Program-made: the position numbers and the translations under genes
Shown: positions 6,929 through 14,116 of the stretch, one piece after another
Layout: each line of letters begins with the position of its first letter
How positions within the stretch are numbered: the stretch's first letter is position 1
The notes under the pieces: model-generated
Databases searched by the model: none
Told to the model about the DNA's origin: nothing
What the model saw: only the letters and a program-made list of their open reading frames with translations
From: Clostridium sp.
GTDB lineage: Bacteria; Bacillota; Clostridia; Lachnospirales; Lachnospiraceae
Assembly (NCBI GenBank): GCA_004554205.1
Contig: SFNH01000057.1
Coordinates: 1 to 19,839, forward strand
Reading direction: 5' to 3'
DNA length: 19,839 nt

Positions 6929-7666
6929 ATGAAACGGGTAAAACTGGTGGTTGCCTACGACGGCACTAATTATCGTGGGTGGCAGCTTCAGAAGAATGGC
7001 GTGACGATCGAGGAGGTGCTTAACCGGGAGCTTTGCGCGCTCCTTGGGGAACCGATCGCCGTGATGGGCGCCAGCCGCACGGACTCCGGCGTCCATGCTC
7101 TTGGGAATGTGGCGGTATTTAGCACGGAGAACAGGATGCCGGCGGATAAGATCTGCTTTGCTCTCAACCAGCGGCTTCCGGCTGATATTCGGATTCAGTC
7201 GTCTGAGGAGGTGCCGCTAAGCTGGCATCCCCACAAGGTGAGATCGGTAAAGACCTACGAATATAAAATCTTAAACAGAAAAATAGAAATGCCGGTCGAT
7301 CGTCTGTATTCCCATTTTTGTTATTTCCCGCTCGATGTGGAGAAGATGCGGCAGGCGGCGCGCTATCTTGAGGGTGAGCATGATTTTAAGAGCTTCTGCG
7401 CGGCGCGGGCACAGGTGAATGAGACAGTGCGGACAGTGTACTGTCTGGACGTGATGAAGGAAGGGGACATGATCACGATCCGGGTCAGCGGAAACGGTTT
7501 CCTCTATAATATGGTGCGGATCATTGCCGGGACACTGATGGATGTGGGGAGAGGCTTCTATCCGCCGGAGCGCGTGAATGAGATCCTTGAAGCGCGCGAC
7601 AGGACGCAGGCGGGGCCGACAGCGCCCGCCTGCGGGCTTACGCTTATGAATATTCAGTATGAGTAA
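6929..7666 (+). CDS. truA: tRNA pseudouridine(38-40) synthase TruA
   Basis: Converts uridines 38-40 of the tRNA anticodon arm to pseudouridine; 245 residues, the normal size. The N-terminal LVVAYDGTNYRGWQLQ (7-22) is the family signature. The catalytic Asp is D52 in GASRTDSGVHALGN. The second half carries KTYEYKILN, HDFKSFCAA and GNGFLYNMVRIIAGTL, all typical of TruA. GGGAGA (6918-6923) lies 5 bases before the ATG. It is the last gene of the ECF operon, an arrangement common in Firmicutes. Its stop lies 15 bp from the stop of the convergent 1412-residue gene, with no clear terminator between. Confidence 0.97.
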   Translation: MKRVKLVVAYDGTNYRGWQLQKNGVTIEEVLNRELCALLGEPIAVMGASRTDSGVHALGNVAVFSTENRMPADKICFALNQRLPADIRIQSSEEVPLSWHPHKVRSVKTYEYKILNRKIEMPVDRLYSHFCYFPLDVEKMRQAARYLEGEHDFKSFCAARAQVNETVRTVYCLDVMKEGDMITIRVSGNGFLYNMVRIIAGTLMDVGRGFYPPERVNEILEARDRTQAGPTAPACGLTLMNIQYE

Positions 7667-7681
7667 CAGTTTGATGAGCTG

Positions 7682-10600
7682 CTATTTCAGATTTTTCTGT
7701 GCGGTCGCGAGCATCAGCTTGATGCGGTTTAGCTGGTTGACCTCGCTTGCGCCGGGGTCGTAGTCCACGGCGATGATGTTGGCGTCCTGGTAAGCGCGGC
7801 GAAGCTCCTTGATGACGCCCTTGCCTACAATGTGATTCGGCAGGCAGCCGAAGGGCTGCGCGCAGATAATGTTGTTTACGCCGCTGTGAATGAGCTCCAG
7901 CATCTCACCCGTGAGGAACCACCCTTCTCCGGTCTGGTTGCCGAGGGAGACATACTTCTCCGCCATATCTGCCAGTTCCCGGATGTGGGATGGCGGATCA
8001 AAGTGGGCGCTTTGGCTAAGCTCCTTTCGTGCAACCTTCCGGAAATATTCCAGAAGGGAGATGCCGAGGTTGCACAGTCTGGCTGTAGACTGCTTTCCGC
8101 CCAGATGCTCCGCCTTAAAGTTGCTGTTGTAGAAGCAGTAGAGCAGAAAGTCCATCAGATCCGGCATGACTGCCTCGGCGCCCTCTGATTCCAGAAGCTC
8201 CACAATATTGTTGTTCGCCAGGGGCGAGAACTTCACGAGGATTTCTCCCACAATGCCTACCTTCGGTTTCTTCTCGTCCAGTCTCGGCAGACTGTCGAAA
8301 TCTCGGACGATTCCCCGGATATTTTTCCCGAATTCCATCATATTTGCGGATTTCTTTGACAGCGCGGCAATGCAGCGCTTTTTCCATTTTTCGTGGAGCG
8401 CGTTCGCGGAGCCGGGCTCCTTTTCGTAGGGGCGTGTCGCGTACAGCACCCGCATGAACACATCGCCGTATACGACTGCCTGCATTGCCTTGGTGAGAAG
8501 TCCCGGCGTGATGGCAAAGCCCGGATTCGTCTCCATGCCGTTCGCGTTCACGGAGATGACCGGTATCTGCGGCATTCCCGCCTTTTCCAGTGCGCGGCGG
8601 ATAAAGCCGATGTAGTTGGAGGCGCGGCAGCCGCCTCCGGTCTGGCTCATAAAGATCCCCGTGTGGTCAAGATCATACTTGCCGGAGAGCAGCGCCTGCA
8701 TGATCTGACCGATCACGATGAGCGACGGATAGCAGGCGTCATTGTTCACATACTGAAGCCCCACGTCGATGGCGGAGCGGTCAGCATTCTTTAAGACCTC
8801 GATACGGTAGCCGAAAGCGCGGATCGCGGGCTCGATGAGGTCAAAGTGGATTGGCGACATCTGCGGGCATAGCAGGGTATAGTCCTTCTTCATCTCCTTT
8901 GTAAACACAACCCGGTTGTAGGCGCTCGAGATGACTCTGTGCTTCATATGCTTTTGCCGGCGCACCCGCAGCGCGGCGATGAGGGAGCGGATGCGGATGC
9001 GCGCCGCCCCCAGGTTGTTTACCTCGTCAATCTTGAGAACCGTATAAATCTTCCCGGAGCTTGCGAGGATATCGTGTACCTGGTCGGTCGTCACGGCGTC
9101 GAGGCCGCAGCCGAAGGAATTGAGCTGAATCAGATCTAGGCAGTCGCTTGTCTTTACATAGGAGGCCGCCTTGTATAGGCGGGAGTGGTACATCCACTGG
9201 TCCGTCACGACGAGTGGGCGCTCCACCTCGCCGAGATGGCAGATGGAGTCCTCCGTCAGCACGGCGAGACCGTAGGAGGTGATGAGATCGGGAATCCCGT
9301 GGTGGATCTCCGGGTCCACATGGTAGGGACGACCCGCCAACACGATGCCGTGGCGGTCATGCTCCTTTAACCACCTGATCGTCTCCTCGCCCTTCTTCTC
9401 CATGTCACGGCGCGATGAGAGGAGCTCCTCCCAGCCGGCGTGTGCCGCTTTCTGAATCTCCACGGCGGAGATATCGTACTCTTTGCCGAATTCCACGATG
9501 AGCTGCTTTGTCAGCACCTCCTCATCGGTGAAGGCGAGGAACGGGTTCATAAAATGTACGTCAAACTCTGCCAGCTCCTCCACATTGTTTTTGATGTTCT
9601 CCGCATAGGAGGTCACCATCGGGCAGTTGTAATGGTTCCCGGCATCGAGCGTCTCGTTGCGCTCGTAGGGAACGCAGGGGTAGAAAATATCCCGGATTCC
9701 CTGCCTGATCAGCCATGTGATATGCCCGTGCACCAGCTTTGCAGGATAGCACTCGGATTCGCTCGGGATGGACTCAATGCCAAGCTCGTAAAGATTCTTT
9801 GTGGACTGGGGCGACAGCACGGTGCGAAACCCCAATTCCTTAAAGAATACCGCCCAGAACGGGTAGTTTTCGTACATATTGAGCACCCGTGGGATGCCGA
9901 TGGTGCCGCGGGAGGCGACGTCGGGCGTCAGCGGCTCGTAGTCGAACATACGGTGGTATTTGTAATCGAAGAGGTTTGGGATCTCCTTCTTTACCTTCTC
10001 CTTGCCGAGACCGCGCTCACAGCGGTTGCCGCTTATAAACTGCCGCCCGCCGTCAAAGCGGTTGATCGTGAGGACACAGTGGTTGGTACAGCCCTTACAG
10101 CGCGCCATGGTGGTCTCATACTGCAGCGCAAGGATCCTTTCTAAGGACAGCATGGAGGTGCCTTTTGTATGGCTGCAGCGCTCTCTTGCGATCAGGGCCG
10201 CGCCGAAGGCGCCCATGATACCGGCAATATCGGGGCGCACAGCCTCACAGCCGGAGATCTTCTCGAAGCTTCTGAGCACCGCGTCGTTGTAGAAGGTGCC
10301 GCCCTGGACAACAATATGATTTCCGAGGTCGGAGGCATTCGTGATCTTGATCACCTTAAAAAGCGCATTCTTGATGACGGAGTAGGCAAGCCCGGCTGAG
10401 ATGTCGGCGACGGATGCCCCCTCCTTCTGCGCCTGCTTTACGTTGGAATTCATAAATACGGTGCAGCGCGTGCCGAGGTCGGTCGGATTTTTCGCAAACA
10501 GCGCCTCCCTCGCGAAATCTTCTACGCTGTAGCTTAAGGATTTTGCGAAGGTCTCGATGAAGGAGCCGCAGCCGGAGGAGCACGCCTCGTTAAGCTGTAC

Positions 10601-11920
10601 GCTGTCCACGGCGCCGTCTCTGATCCGGATGCACTTCATGTCCTGCCCGCCGATATCTAAGATGCAGTCCACGTCCGGCTCGAAAAAGGACGCCGCGTAG
10701 TAGTGGGAGATGGTCTCCACCTCGCCCTCGTCCAGCTTAAACGCTGCCTTTAAAAGCGCCTCCCCGTAGCCGGTCGAGCAGGAGCAGGCGATATGCGCCG
10801 TGTCGGGAAGCTGCGCTTTGATCTCACCGATGGCGCGGATCGCGGTGGCGATGGTGCTGCCGTTGTTGTTGTCATAAAAATGGTAGAGCAGGCTTCCGTC
10901 CTCGCCCACAAGCGCGACCTTTGTGGTGGTGGAGCCCGCGTCGATGCCGAGATAGCAGTTGCCCTCGTAGGACGACAAATCGCCCTTCTTTACCTGATGG
11001 CGGGCATGGCGCTCACAGAAGGCGTCATAGTCCGCCTGCGAGGCGAACAGAGGCTCCATGCGTTTTACCTCAAACTCCATCTTTATGCCGGAGGAGAGTG
11101 TCTCTATCAATTCCTCAAGGGAAACGGAGACGTCGCCTTTCGCGTTCATCGCGGCCCCGATGGCGGCAAAGAGGTGGGAGCGCTCCGGCGCGACCACATG
11201 GGCGTCATCGAGGTTTAAGGTGCGGATAAAGGCGCGGCGCAGCTCCGAAAGAAAGTGGAGCGGACCGCCGAGAAATGCTACCGTACCGCGGATCGGCTTG
11301 CCGCACGCAAGGCCGCTGATGGTCTGGTTTACGACTGCCTGGAAAATGGAGGCCGCCAGATCTTCCCTGGTCGCCCCCTCGTTGATCAGCGGCTGGATAT
11401 CCGACTTGGCGAAGACGCCGCAGCGCGCCGCGATCGGATAGATCATCTGGTAATTTTTGGCGTATTCATTTAAGCCGGAGGCGTCGGTCTGAAGAAGGGA
11501 CGCCATCTGGTCGATAAAGGAGCCGGTGCCCCCGGCGCAGATGCCGTTCATCCGCTGGTCGACGCCGCCGGTAAAGTAGATGATCTTCGCGTCCTCGCCG
11601 CCGAGCTCGATGGCGACGTCCGTCTGGGGCGCCTCCGCCTGAAGGGCAGTGGCGACAGCCACGACCTCCTGGGTGAAGGGGACATTAAGATGGGTGGAGA
11701 GGGTGAGTCCGCCGGAGCCGGTGATGCTCGGGCGGACGATCATCTCTCCGAGCTTTTCTTTTGCCCTGGAAAGTAAGAGGGCGAGCGTTTGCTGGATATT
11801 GGCATAATGGCGCTCGTAATCCGCAAAAAGGATATGGTTTTCTCTGTCTATGACAGCTATTTTAACTGTGGTGGAACCGATGTCGATCCCGAGTGCGTTG
11901 GTAGTATTATGTAAACTCAT
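7682..11920 (-). CDS. Large fusion protein of the 2-hydroxyacyl-CoA dehydratase activase family (BadF/BcrA-type ATPase plus dehydratase-like regions)
   Basis: A 1412-residue cytoplasmic protein. It contains two ASKHA-type activase domains: LGIDIGSTTVKIAV at 10-23 with CAGGTGSFIDQMA (C128) and RCGVFAKSD (C167), and YLGIDAGSTTTKVALV at 323-338 with CSSGCGSFIETFA (C447, C451) and RCTVFMNSN (C486). In the known activase HgdC the equivalent cysteines hold a bridging 4Fe-4S cluster, and ATP hydrolysis drives low-potential electron transfer. A Cys group follows (CKGCTNHC at 608-615, then C634). Next come a DUF2229-like region (GIPRVLNMYENYPFW from 675, AGRPYHVDPEIHHGIPD from 862) and a C-terminal part resembling dehydratase subunits (NNDACYPS at 1059, SQTGGGCRASNY at 1092, ICAQPFGCLPNH at 1352). 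Similar long fusions occur widely in Clostridia, but I know of no firmly established substrate. No dehydratase or CoA-transferase gene is nearby. The start is ATG 11920; its nearest Shine-Dalgarno, AAGGAGG, is 19 bases away. Confidence 0.9.
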   Translation of the reverse strand: MSLHNTTNALGIDIGSTTVKIAVIDRENHILFADYERHYANIQQTLALLLSRAKEKLGEMIVRPSITGSGGLTLSTHLNVPFTQEVVAVATALQAEAPQTDVAIELGGEDAKIIYFTGGVDQRMNGICAGGTGSFIDQMASLLQTDASGLNEYAKNYQMIYPIAARCGVFAKSDIQPLINEGATREDLAASIFQAVVNQTISGLACGKPIRGTVAFLGGPLHFLSELRRAFIRTLNLDDAHVVAPERSHLFAAIGAAMNAKGDVSVSLEELIETLSSGIKMEFEVKRMEPLFASQADYDAFCERHARHQVKKGDLSSYEGNCYLGIDAGSTTTKVALVGEDGSLLYHFYDNNNGSTIATAIRAIGEIKAQLPDTAHIACSCSTGYGEALLKAAFKLDEGEVETISHYYAASFFEPDVDCILDIGGQDMKCIRIRDGAVDSVQLNEACSSGCGSFIETFAKSLSYSVEDFAREALFAKNPTDLGTRCTVFMNSNVKQAQKEGASVADISAGLAYSVIKNALFKVIKITNASDLGNHIVVQGGTFYNDAVLRSFEKISGCEAVRPDIAGIMGAFGAALIARERCSHTKGTSMLSLERILALQYETTMARCKGCTNHCVLTINRFDGGRQFISGNRCERGLGKEKVKKEIPNLFDYKYHRMFDYEPLTPDVASRGTIGIPRVLNMYENYPFWAVFFKELGFRTVLSPQSTKNLYELGIESIPSESECYPAKLVHGHITWLIRQGIRDIFYPCVPYERNETLDAGNHYNCPMVTSYAENIKNNVEELAEFDVHFMNPFLAFTDEEVLTKQLIVEFGKEYDISAVEIQKAAHAGWEELLSSRRDMEKKGEETIRWLKEHDRHGIVLAGRPYHVDPEIHHGIPDLITSYGLAVLTEDSICHLGEVERPLVVTDQWMYHSRLYKAASYVKTSDCLDLIQLNSFGCGLDAVTTDQVHDILASSGKIYTVLKIDEVNNLGAARIRIRSLIAALRVRRQKHMKHRVISSAYNRVVFTKEMKKDYTLLCPQMSPIHFDLIEPAIRAFGYRIEVLKNADRSAIDVGLQYVNNDACYPSLIVIGQIMQALLSGKYDLDHTGIFMSQTGGGCRASNYIGFIRRALEKAGMPQIPVISVNANGMETNPGFAITPGLLTKAMQAVVYGDVFMRVLYATRPYEKEPGSANALHEKWKKRCIAALSKKSANMMEFGKNIRGIVRDFDSLPRLDEKKPKVGIVGEILVKFSPLANNNIVELLESEGAEAVMPDLMDFLLYCFYNSNFKAEHLGGKQSTARLCNLGISLLEYFRKVARKELSQSAHFDPPSHIRELADMAEKYVSLGNQTGEGWFLTGEMLELIHSGVNNIICAQPFGCLPNHIVGKGVIKELRRAYQDANIIAVDYDPGASEVNQLNRIKLMLATAQKNLK

Positions 11921-11926
11921 ATATGC

Positions 11927-11946
11927 GGGAAATTCCCTGCCTCCTT
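11927..11946 (-). promoter_or_regulatory. Distant Shine-Dalgarno with intervening inverted repeat
   Basis: On the minus strand a strong AAGGAGG (11946-11940) lies 19 bases before the ATG at 11920. Between them is GGGAATTTCCC (11937-11927), which could fold as GGGA-att-TCCC. That would shorten the effective spacing to about 8 bases. No in-frame start lies between the site and the ATG, and an in-frame TAA lies just upstream. Confidence 0.45.
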
Positions 11947-11956
11947 ATCTAAACGA

Positions 11957-11985
11957 ATCATAATGCACATTGATTAAGTTTAACA
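11957..11985 (-). promoter_or_regulatory. Weak candidate promoter of the activase-fusion gene
   Basis: On the minus strand TATGAT (11962-11957) resembles a -10 box. The sequence 17 bp upstream (TGTTAA, 11985-11980) is a poor -35. The region is AT-rich and is the only suitable stretch before the gene, but the exact promoter is uncertain. Confidence 0.3.
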
Positions 11986-12048
11986 TAAAACGGAAATTAT
12001 TACAATGCGCCGCCGCAAAAAAATGCTGCTGTGCGTGCGGATAAAGTT

Positions 12049-12166
12049 TTCTCTTTTGTTCGGTCGCCGGATGCAATGCTTTTGCTGTAACTGTTCAGTG
12101 CCTTCACAGTTACAGGCAAAAATCCATGAAAATTGCCTTCGGCAATGGGATTTTTGCCTACAACCG
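12049..12166 (+). repeat. 118-bp structured dispersed repeat, full copy A
   Basis: Matches 16963-17080 without gaps at 113 of 118 positions by my count. All five differences are in the first 38 bases; the remaining 80 are identical. It has a head (TTCTCTTTTGTTCGGTCG) and then two inverted repeats. The first is CTGTAACTGT/ACAGTTACAG (12085-12094 and 12106-12115). The second is GGCAAAAATCC/GGATTTTTGCC (12115-12125 and 12148-12158), with ATTGCC-ttc-GGCAAT (12132-12146) nested inside. No transposase or flanking target duplication is visible. A REP/MITE-like element or a transcribed structured RNA are both possible. Small reading frames through it are best treated as spurious. Confidence 0.92.
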
Positions 12167-12184
12167 CCACGTTGTTTGCACAGC

Positions 12185-12197
12185 GCCCCATTGGGGC
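12185..12197. repeat. Short perfect inverted repeat between the dispersed repeat and the corA promoter
   Basis: GCCCCA-t-TGGGGC, a 13-base near-palindrome. Apart from this, the stretch from 12167 to the promoter at 12237 shows nothing I can assign. Confidence 0.4.
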
Positions 12198-12236
12198 TGG
12201 ACTTACACTCTGACAGTGACTTGTTATCGTCTGTGT

Positions 12237-12265
12237 TTGACAAACCGGCGGGCAATAATTATAAT
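12237..12265 (+). promoter_or_regulatory. Perfect-consensus sigma-A promoter upstream of corA
   Basis: TTGACA (12237-12242), a 17-bp spacer and TATAAT (12260-12265), matching both hexamers and the optimal spacing exactly. It lies 35 bp before the corA start and probably drives the corA-rhomboid-pyk unit, which would suit a highly expressed glycolytic gene. Confidence 0.93.
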
Positions 12266-12300
12266 AGAGGCATAATTATTCAGAACGGCGGGAAGCAGAC

Positions 12301-13242
12301 ATGATTCGTATTTTTAAGACGACAGATGGCATGATCCATCAGATTGACGAGGCAGAGGACGGATGCTGGATCGCAATGACAAATCCGACCGCCACGGAGA
12401 TTCTGGAGGTGGCCGAGCAGTACGGCATTGACCCGGACCATGTGAAAGCGCCTCTGGATGAGGAGGAGCGCTCGCGTATCGAGACGGAGGAGAGCTACAG
12501 CCTGATTCTGGTAGATATCCCCATGACCGAGAAGCGCAGCGAAAAGGACTGGTATGTCACGATCCCCATGGGCATCATCATGGCGGAGAATGTCATCGTC
12601 ACCGTATGTCTGGAGGATACGCCGGTGCTGACCGCGTTTATGGACGGACGCGTCCGAAATTTCTACACCTACATGAAGACGCGGTTTGTCCTGCAGATTC
12701 TGTACAAGAACGCAACGCTGTACTTACAGTATCTGCGCATTATTGATAAGAAGAGCGAGGTTGTGGAGAGGGAACTGCACAAGTCTCAGAGGAACCGGGA
12801 GCTGATCGAGCTCTTAGAGCTGGAAAAGAGCCTGGTGTACTTTACGACATCCCTTCGCTCCAATGAGGTTGTGCTTGAAAAGCTGCTAAAGAGCGACCGG
12901 ATCAAGAAGTACCCGGAGGACACCGATCTTTTAGAGGACGTGATCATTGAGAATAAGCAGGCGATCGAGATGGCAAACATTTACAGCGGCATCTTAAGCG
13001 GCACGATGGATGCCTTCGCCTCCGTTATCTCCAACAACTTAAATATTGTCATGAAATTTTTGGCGACCATCACGATCGTGATGTCCATTCCCACTATGGT
13101 GGCAAGCTTTTACGGCATGAATGTGAACGCCGCGGGGATGCCGTTTGCACAGAGCCCCTACGGTTTCTGGATCGTGCTTGCCTTTGCCGCGGGGCTCTCC
13201 GGCGTGGTTGCGATCATTTTTTCAAAGAAAAATCTTTTTTGA
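12301..13242 (+). CDS. corA: CorA-family divalent metal (Mg2+) transporter
   Basis: An inner-membrane magnesium/divalent-cation channel of the CorA family, 313 residues, the usual size; it acts as a homopentamer. The large N-terminal cytoplasmic domain (1 to about 245) includes charged helical stretches (KKSEVVERELHKSQRNRELI) that form the funnel. Two C-terminal membrane helices follow, at about 252-271 and 288-307. The first ends in the signature FYGMNV (GMN at 272-274) that lines the pore entrance. The C-terminus is the usual basic end, KKNLF. The start is the ATG at 12301, with GGCGGGAAG shortly upstream as a weak ribosome site. The next gene starts 13 bp after the stop. Cobalt or nickel transport is also known in the family; the metal cannot be told from sequence. 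Confidence 0.94.
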   Translation: MIRIFKTTDGMIHQIDEAEDGCWIAMTNPTATEILEVAEQYGIDPDHVKAPLDEEERSRIETEESYSLILVDIPMTEKRSEKDWYVTIPMGIIMAENVIVTVCLEDTPVLTAFMDGRVRNFYTYMKTRFVLQILYKNATLYLQYLRIIDKKSEVVERELHKSQRNRELIELLELEKSLVYFTTSLRSNEVVLEKLLKSDRIKKYPEDTDLLEDVIIENKQAIEMANIYSGILSGTMDAFASVISNNLNIVMKFLATITIVMSIPTMVASFYGMNVNAAGMPFAQSPYGFWIVLAFAAGLSGVVAIIFSKKNLF

Positions 13243-13255
13243 GAAGGGATAGAAG

Positions 13256-14104
13256 ATGAAATTTTTTAGTGATTTTGAGAGAAAATATCAGAGATACGCC
13301 ATACACAATCTGATGTATTATATTACGATCCTCTATGCGCTCGGGTTGCTGATCTTTATGGTGAATCCGATGATCTACTATGTTTACTTAAGCCTGGACG
13401 CGGCGAAGATCATGCAGGGGCAGATCTGGCGTGTTGTCACATTCCTCATCTTCCCGCCGGCATTCGGAAGTATGCAGTTTACACAGCTCTTTTTCGGCGT
13501 GATCGCGCTGTTTTTGTACAACAGCCTGGGACAGACTCTGGAGAATATCTGGGGTTCTTTCCGATTCAACGTATTTTTCCTGATGGGGGTTGTGGCGCAG
13601 GTCGCAGCGGCGTTTGTGGGGCGCCTCGTGTTCCATCAGGACTGGTTTTTGACCACCGGTTTTTTAAACTCCGCGATTTTCCTAGCATTCGCCCTGTACT
13701 ATCCGGATGCCCAGTTTTTGCTGTTCTTCGTGCTTCCGATCAAGGCAAAGTGGCTGGCGGCGGCTGAATGCGCCGTGTATCTGTACGACTTTATGACCGG
13801 GGGAATCAGCACGCGGGTGGAGCTTGTGATCTCCCTGATCACGATTATCCTGTTCTTTGCCATGACCCGCGATCACAGGCGTTATTCGCCGAAGGAGATC
13901 AAGCGGAGGCAGGATTTTAAGAAACAGGTAAAGATCACGCCCCCCGGGAAGACGAGGCATCGCTGCGCGGTCTGCGGACGGACCGAGCTTGACGGAGCGG
14001 ACCTTGAGTTCCGCTACTGCTCCAAATGCGAGGGTAATTATGAATATTGCCAGGATCATCTCTATACCCATCAGCATGTGACAGGCACTTCAAAAACATC
14101 ATAA
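13256..14104 (+). CDS. Rhomboid-like multi-pass membrane protein with C-terminal zinc-ribbon-like domain
   Basis: A 282-residue membrane protein with about six hydrophobic segments (roughly 20-38, 58-68, 75-90, 104-125, 136-162 and 188-203). It resembles the rhomboid/derlin fold in GQIWRVVTFLIFPP and in NSLGQTLENIWGSFRFNVFF. Where active rhomboids carry GxSG before an aliphatic-Phe stretch, this protein has GFLNSAIF (135-142), and I see no His partner in the last segment. A protease activity is therefore doubtful, and a pseudoprotease is likelier. The cytosolic tail has CAVC (237-240), CSKC (255-258) and C265 with H267, H272 and H274, a pattern that could bind one or two zinc ions. It lies 13 bp after corA and 12 bp before pyk, so all three are probably cotranscribed. 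Function is unknown. Confidence 0.8.
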   Translation: MKFFSDFERKYQRYAIHNLMYYITILYALGLLIFMVNPMIYYVYLSLDAAKIMQGQIWRVVTFLIFPPAFGSMQFTQLFFGVIALFLYNSLGQTLENIWGSFRFNVFFLMGVVAQVAAAFVGRLVFHQDWFLTTGFLNSAIFLAFALYYPDAQFLLFFVLPIKAKWLAAAECAVYLYDFMTGGISTRVELVISLITIILFFAMTRDHRRYSPKEIKRRQDFKKQVKITPPGKTRHRCAVCGRTELDGADLEFRYCSKCEGNYEYCQDHLYTHQHVTGTSKTS

Positions 14105-14116
14105 GGAGACGAGAAA

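Noticed and set aside
9440..10144. 234-codon plus-strand frame opposite the activase gene
   Set aside because: It lies wholly inside the conserved activase coding sequence on the other strand and shows no recognisable motif. Long antisense frames are expected in GC-rich genes.
11980..12255. Minus-strand 91- and 63-codon frames through repeat copy A (GKNPIAEGNFHGFLPVTVKA)
   Set aside because: The peptide comes entirely from the structured repeat and recurs at copy B (16812-17135, minus). No convincing ribosome site supports either, so these look like spurious frames that recur because the DNA repeat recurs.
12005..12304. Plus-strand 99-codon frame ahead of corA
   Set aside because: It runs through the repeat and the corA promoter, is Cys-rich without pattern, and overlaps the corA start.
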